A stretch of 64,000 bases of DNA from NCBI RefSeq assembly GCF_000423365.1, contig NZ_AUHV01000002.1, positions 558,001 through 622,000 on the forward strand, read 5' to 3'. How positions within the stretch are numbered: the first letter of the stretch is position 1; each line of letters starts with the position of its first letter. Source of the DNA: Maritalea myrionectae DSM 19524. Lineage in GTDB: Bacteria > Pseudomonadota > Alphaproteobacteria > Rhizobiales > Devosiaceae. Positions 63,559-64,000 of the stretch are shown here, piece by piece. The position numbers and the translations under genes were made by a program. The notes beneath the pieces were generated by a model that was not told the DNA's origin, ran no database searches, and saw nothing but the letters and a program-made list of their open reading frames with translations.

Positions 63559-64000
63559 CTATTCCGGTGCACCGACGGGCTTTGGGGCGAAGCGAGTCCA
63601 GAGGGGTTTGATGATTTTTACGCCGATGGGGATCAGGATGATGCCGAGGGTGAGGCCGAAGATGCCGTCTAGGCCCGCGGTGACGGTCCATTCTATGGCG
63701 CCTTGCCAGGTGCCGATGGCGTGGGCGGCGTTTACGGCGATGTGGTGAATCCAATCATAGGGGGCGGAGAAACCCATTTGGTCGAGCGCGTGCAAGATGA
63801 TCGAGCCGCCGACCCAGAGCATGGCGGCGGTGCCGACGACCATCAATAGAGTCATGAATTTGGGCATGCCGTAAACAATGCCGCGACCGAGGGCGCGGGT
63901 GGCGCTCAGGCGGCCCTTTTCGGCCAGATAGAGGCCAACATCGTCGGCTTTCACGATCAGCGCCACGGCGCCATAAACCAGCACGGTGATGCCGATGGCG
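63559..64000 (-). CDS. DUF808 (YedI-like) membrane protein, 3' part (5' end outside window)
   Basis: About 147 C-terminal residues lie in the window; family members have about 300, and the frame is open through base 64000. Segments include VKADDVGLYLAEKGRL, LLMVVGTAAMLWVGGSII, and a final helix pair GLTLGIILIPIGVKIIKPL. It is a polytopic inner-membrane protein with no established function. A decayed copy of part of it lies at 62421-62518. Confidence 0.88.
   Translation of the reverse strand, partial: AIGITVLVYGAVALIVKADDVGLYLAEKGRLSATRALGRGIVYGMPKFMTLLMVVGTAAMLWVGGSIILHALDQMGFSAPYDWIHHIAVNAAHAIGTWQGAIEWTVTAGLDGIFGLTLGIILIPIGVKIIKPLWTRFAPKPVGAPE

Overview
The window looks like one chromosome segment of an alphaproteobacterium, most likely of the Hyphomicrobiales (rhizobia/Devosia-like). 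Pointers are a PodJ-type polar organiser with Sel1 repeats and a peptidoglycan-binding tail, a class I lysyl-tRNA synthetase, an Alph_Pro_TM protein behind a TauE/SafE permease, the ligase-associated Lhr-like helicase with PdeM, and a DctB/DctD-TRAP locus. The order is inferred from gene families only. No rRNA, tRNA, IS element or CRISPR array was recognised.

Layout. 1-3705: end of a hybrid histidine kinase, small stress or oxygenase-like proteins with an ArsR regulator, a LuxR-type response regulator and a MerR regulator. 3974-10513: PodJ-like protein and a TauE/Alph_Pro_TM/DUF3429/GNAT operon. 10517-14207: Lhr-like helicase, an AAC(6')-like acetyltransferase and PdeM in one overlapping operon. 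14270-25192: housekeeping and envelope genes (YdfG-like SDR, MATE pump, pyrD, DUF952, LexA-like S24 regulator, lysK, TerB, sterol desaturase-like hydroxylase, orphan binding protein, XagB-like glycosyltransferase). 25250-33055: ilvA, dctB, dctD and a dctPQM TRAP transporter ending in a strong terminator. 33087-34054: two unassigned genes, one with a caspase-like His/Cys arrangement.

34232-58890 is the notable part: a catabolic island. Two divergent transcription units plus a transporter operon encode tryptophan 2,3-dioxygenase, an arylformamidase-type hydrolase, kynureninase, 2-aminobenzoate-CoA ligase and the fused flavoprotein 2-aminobenzoyl-CoA monooxygenase/reductase. They also encode a full beta-oxidation-like set (two crotonases, 3-hydroxyacyl-CoA dehydrogenase, SDR, acyl-CoA dehydrogenase), a RidA-family protein, a thioesterase, a LivKHMGF-type ABC transporter, a MarR regulator and a stand-alone Lrp ligand-binding domain. 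Together they predict L-tryptophan -> N-formylkynurenine -> kynurenine -> anthranilate -> anthraniloyl-CoA -> dearomatised CoA ester -> central metabolism. A long AT-rich palindrome lies between the divergent operons, and a degenerate copy lies in front of the transporter operon. The island is flanked by an FMO/cupin/AraC cassette on the left, and on the right by a TetR-controlled pair (cyanamide-hydratase-like HD protein and nitrilase) and an M20 amidohydrolase.

58891-64000: a ClpP-like protease, an AT-rich two-gene islet of unknown function, a cluster of short palindromic repeats, an EAL-domain protein, a decayed fragment of a DUF808 gene, a MarR/VOC pair sharing a perfect operator-like palindrome, and the 3' part of an intact DUF808 gene cut by the window end.
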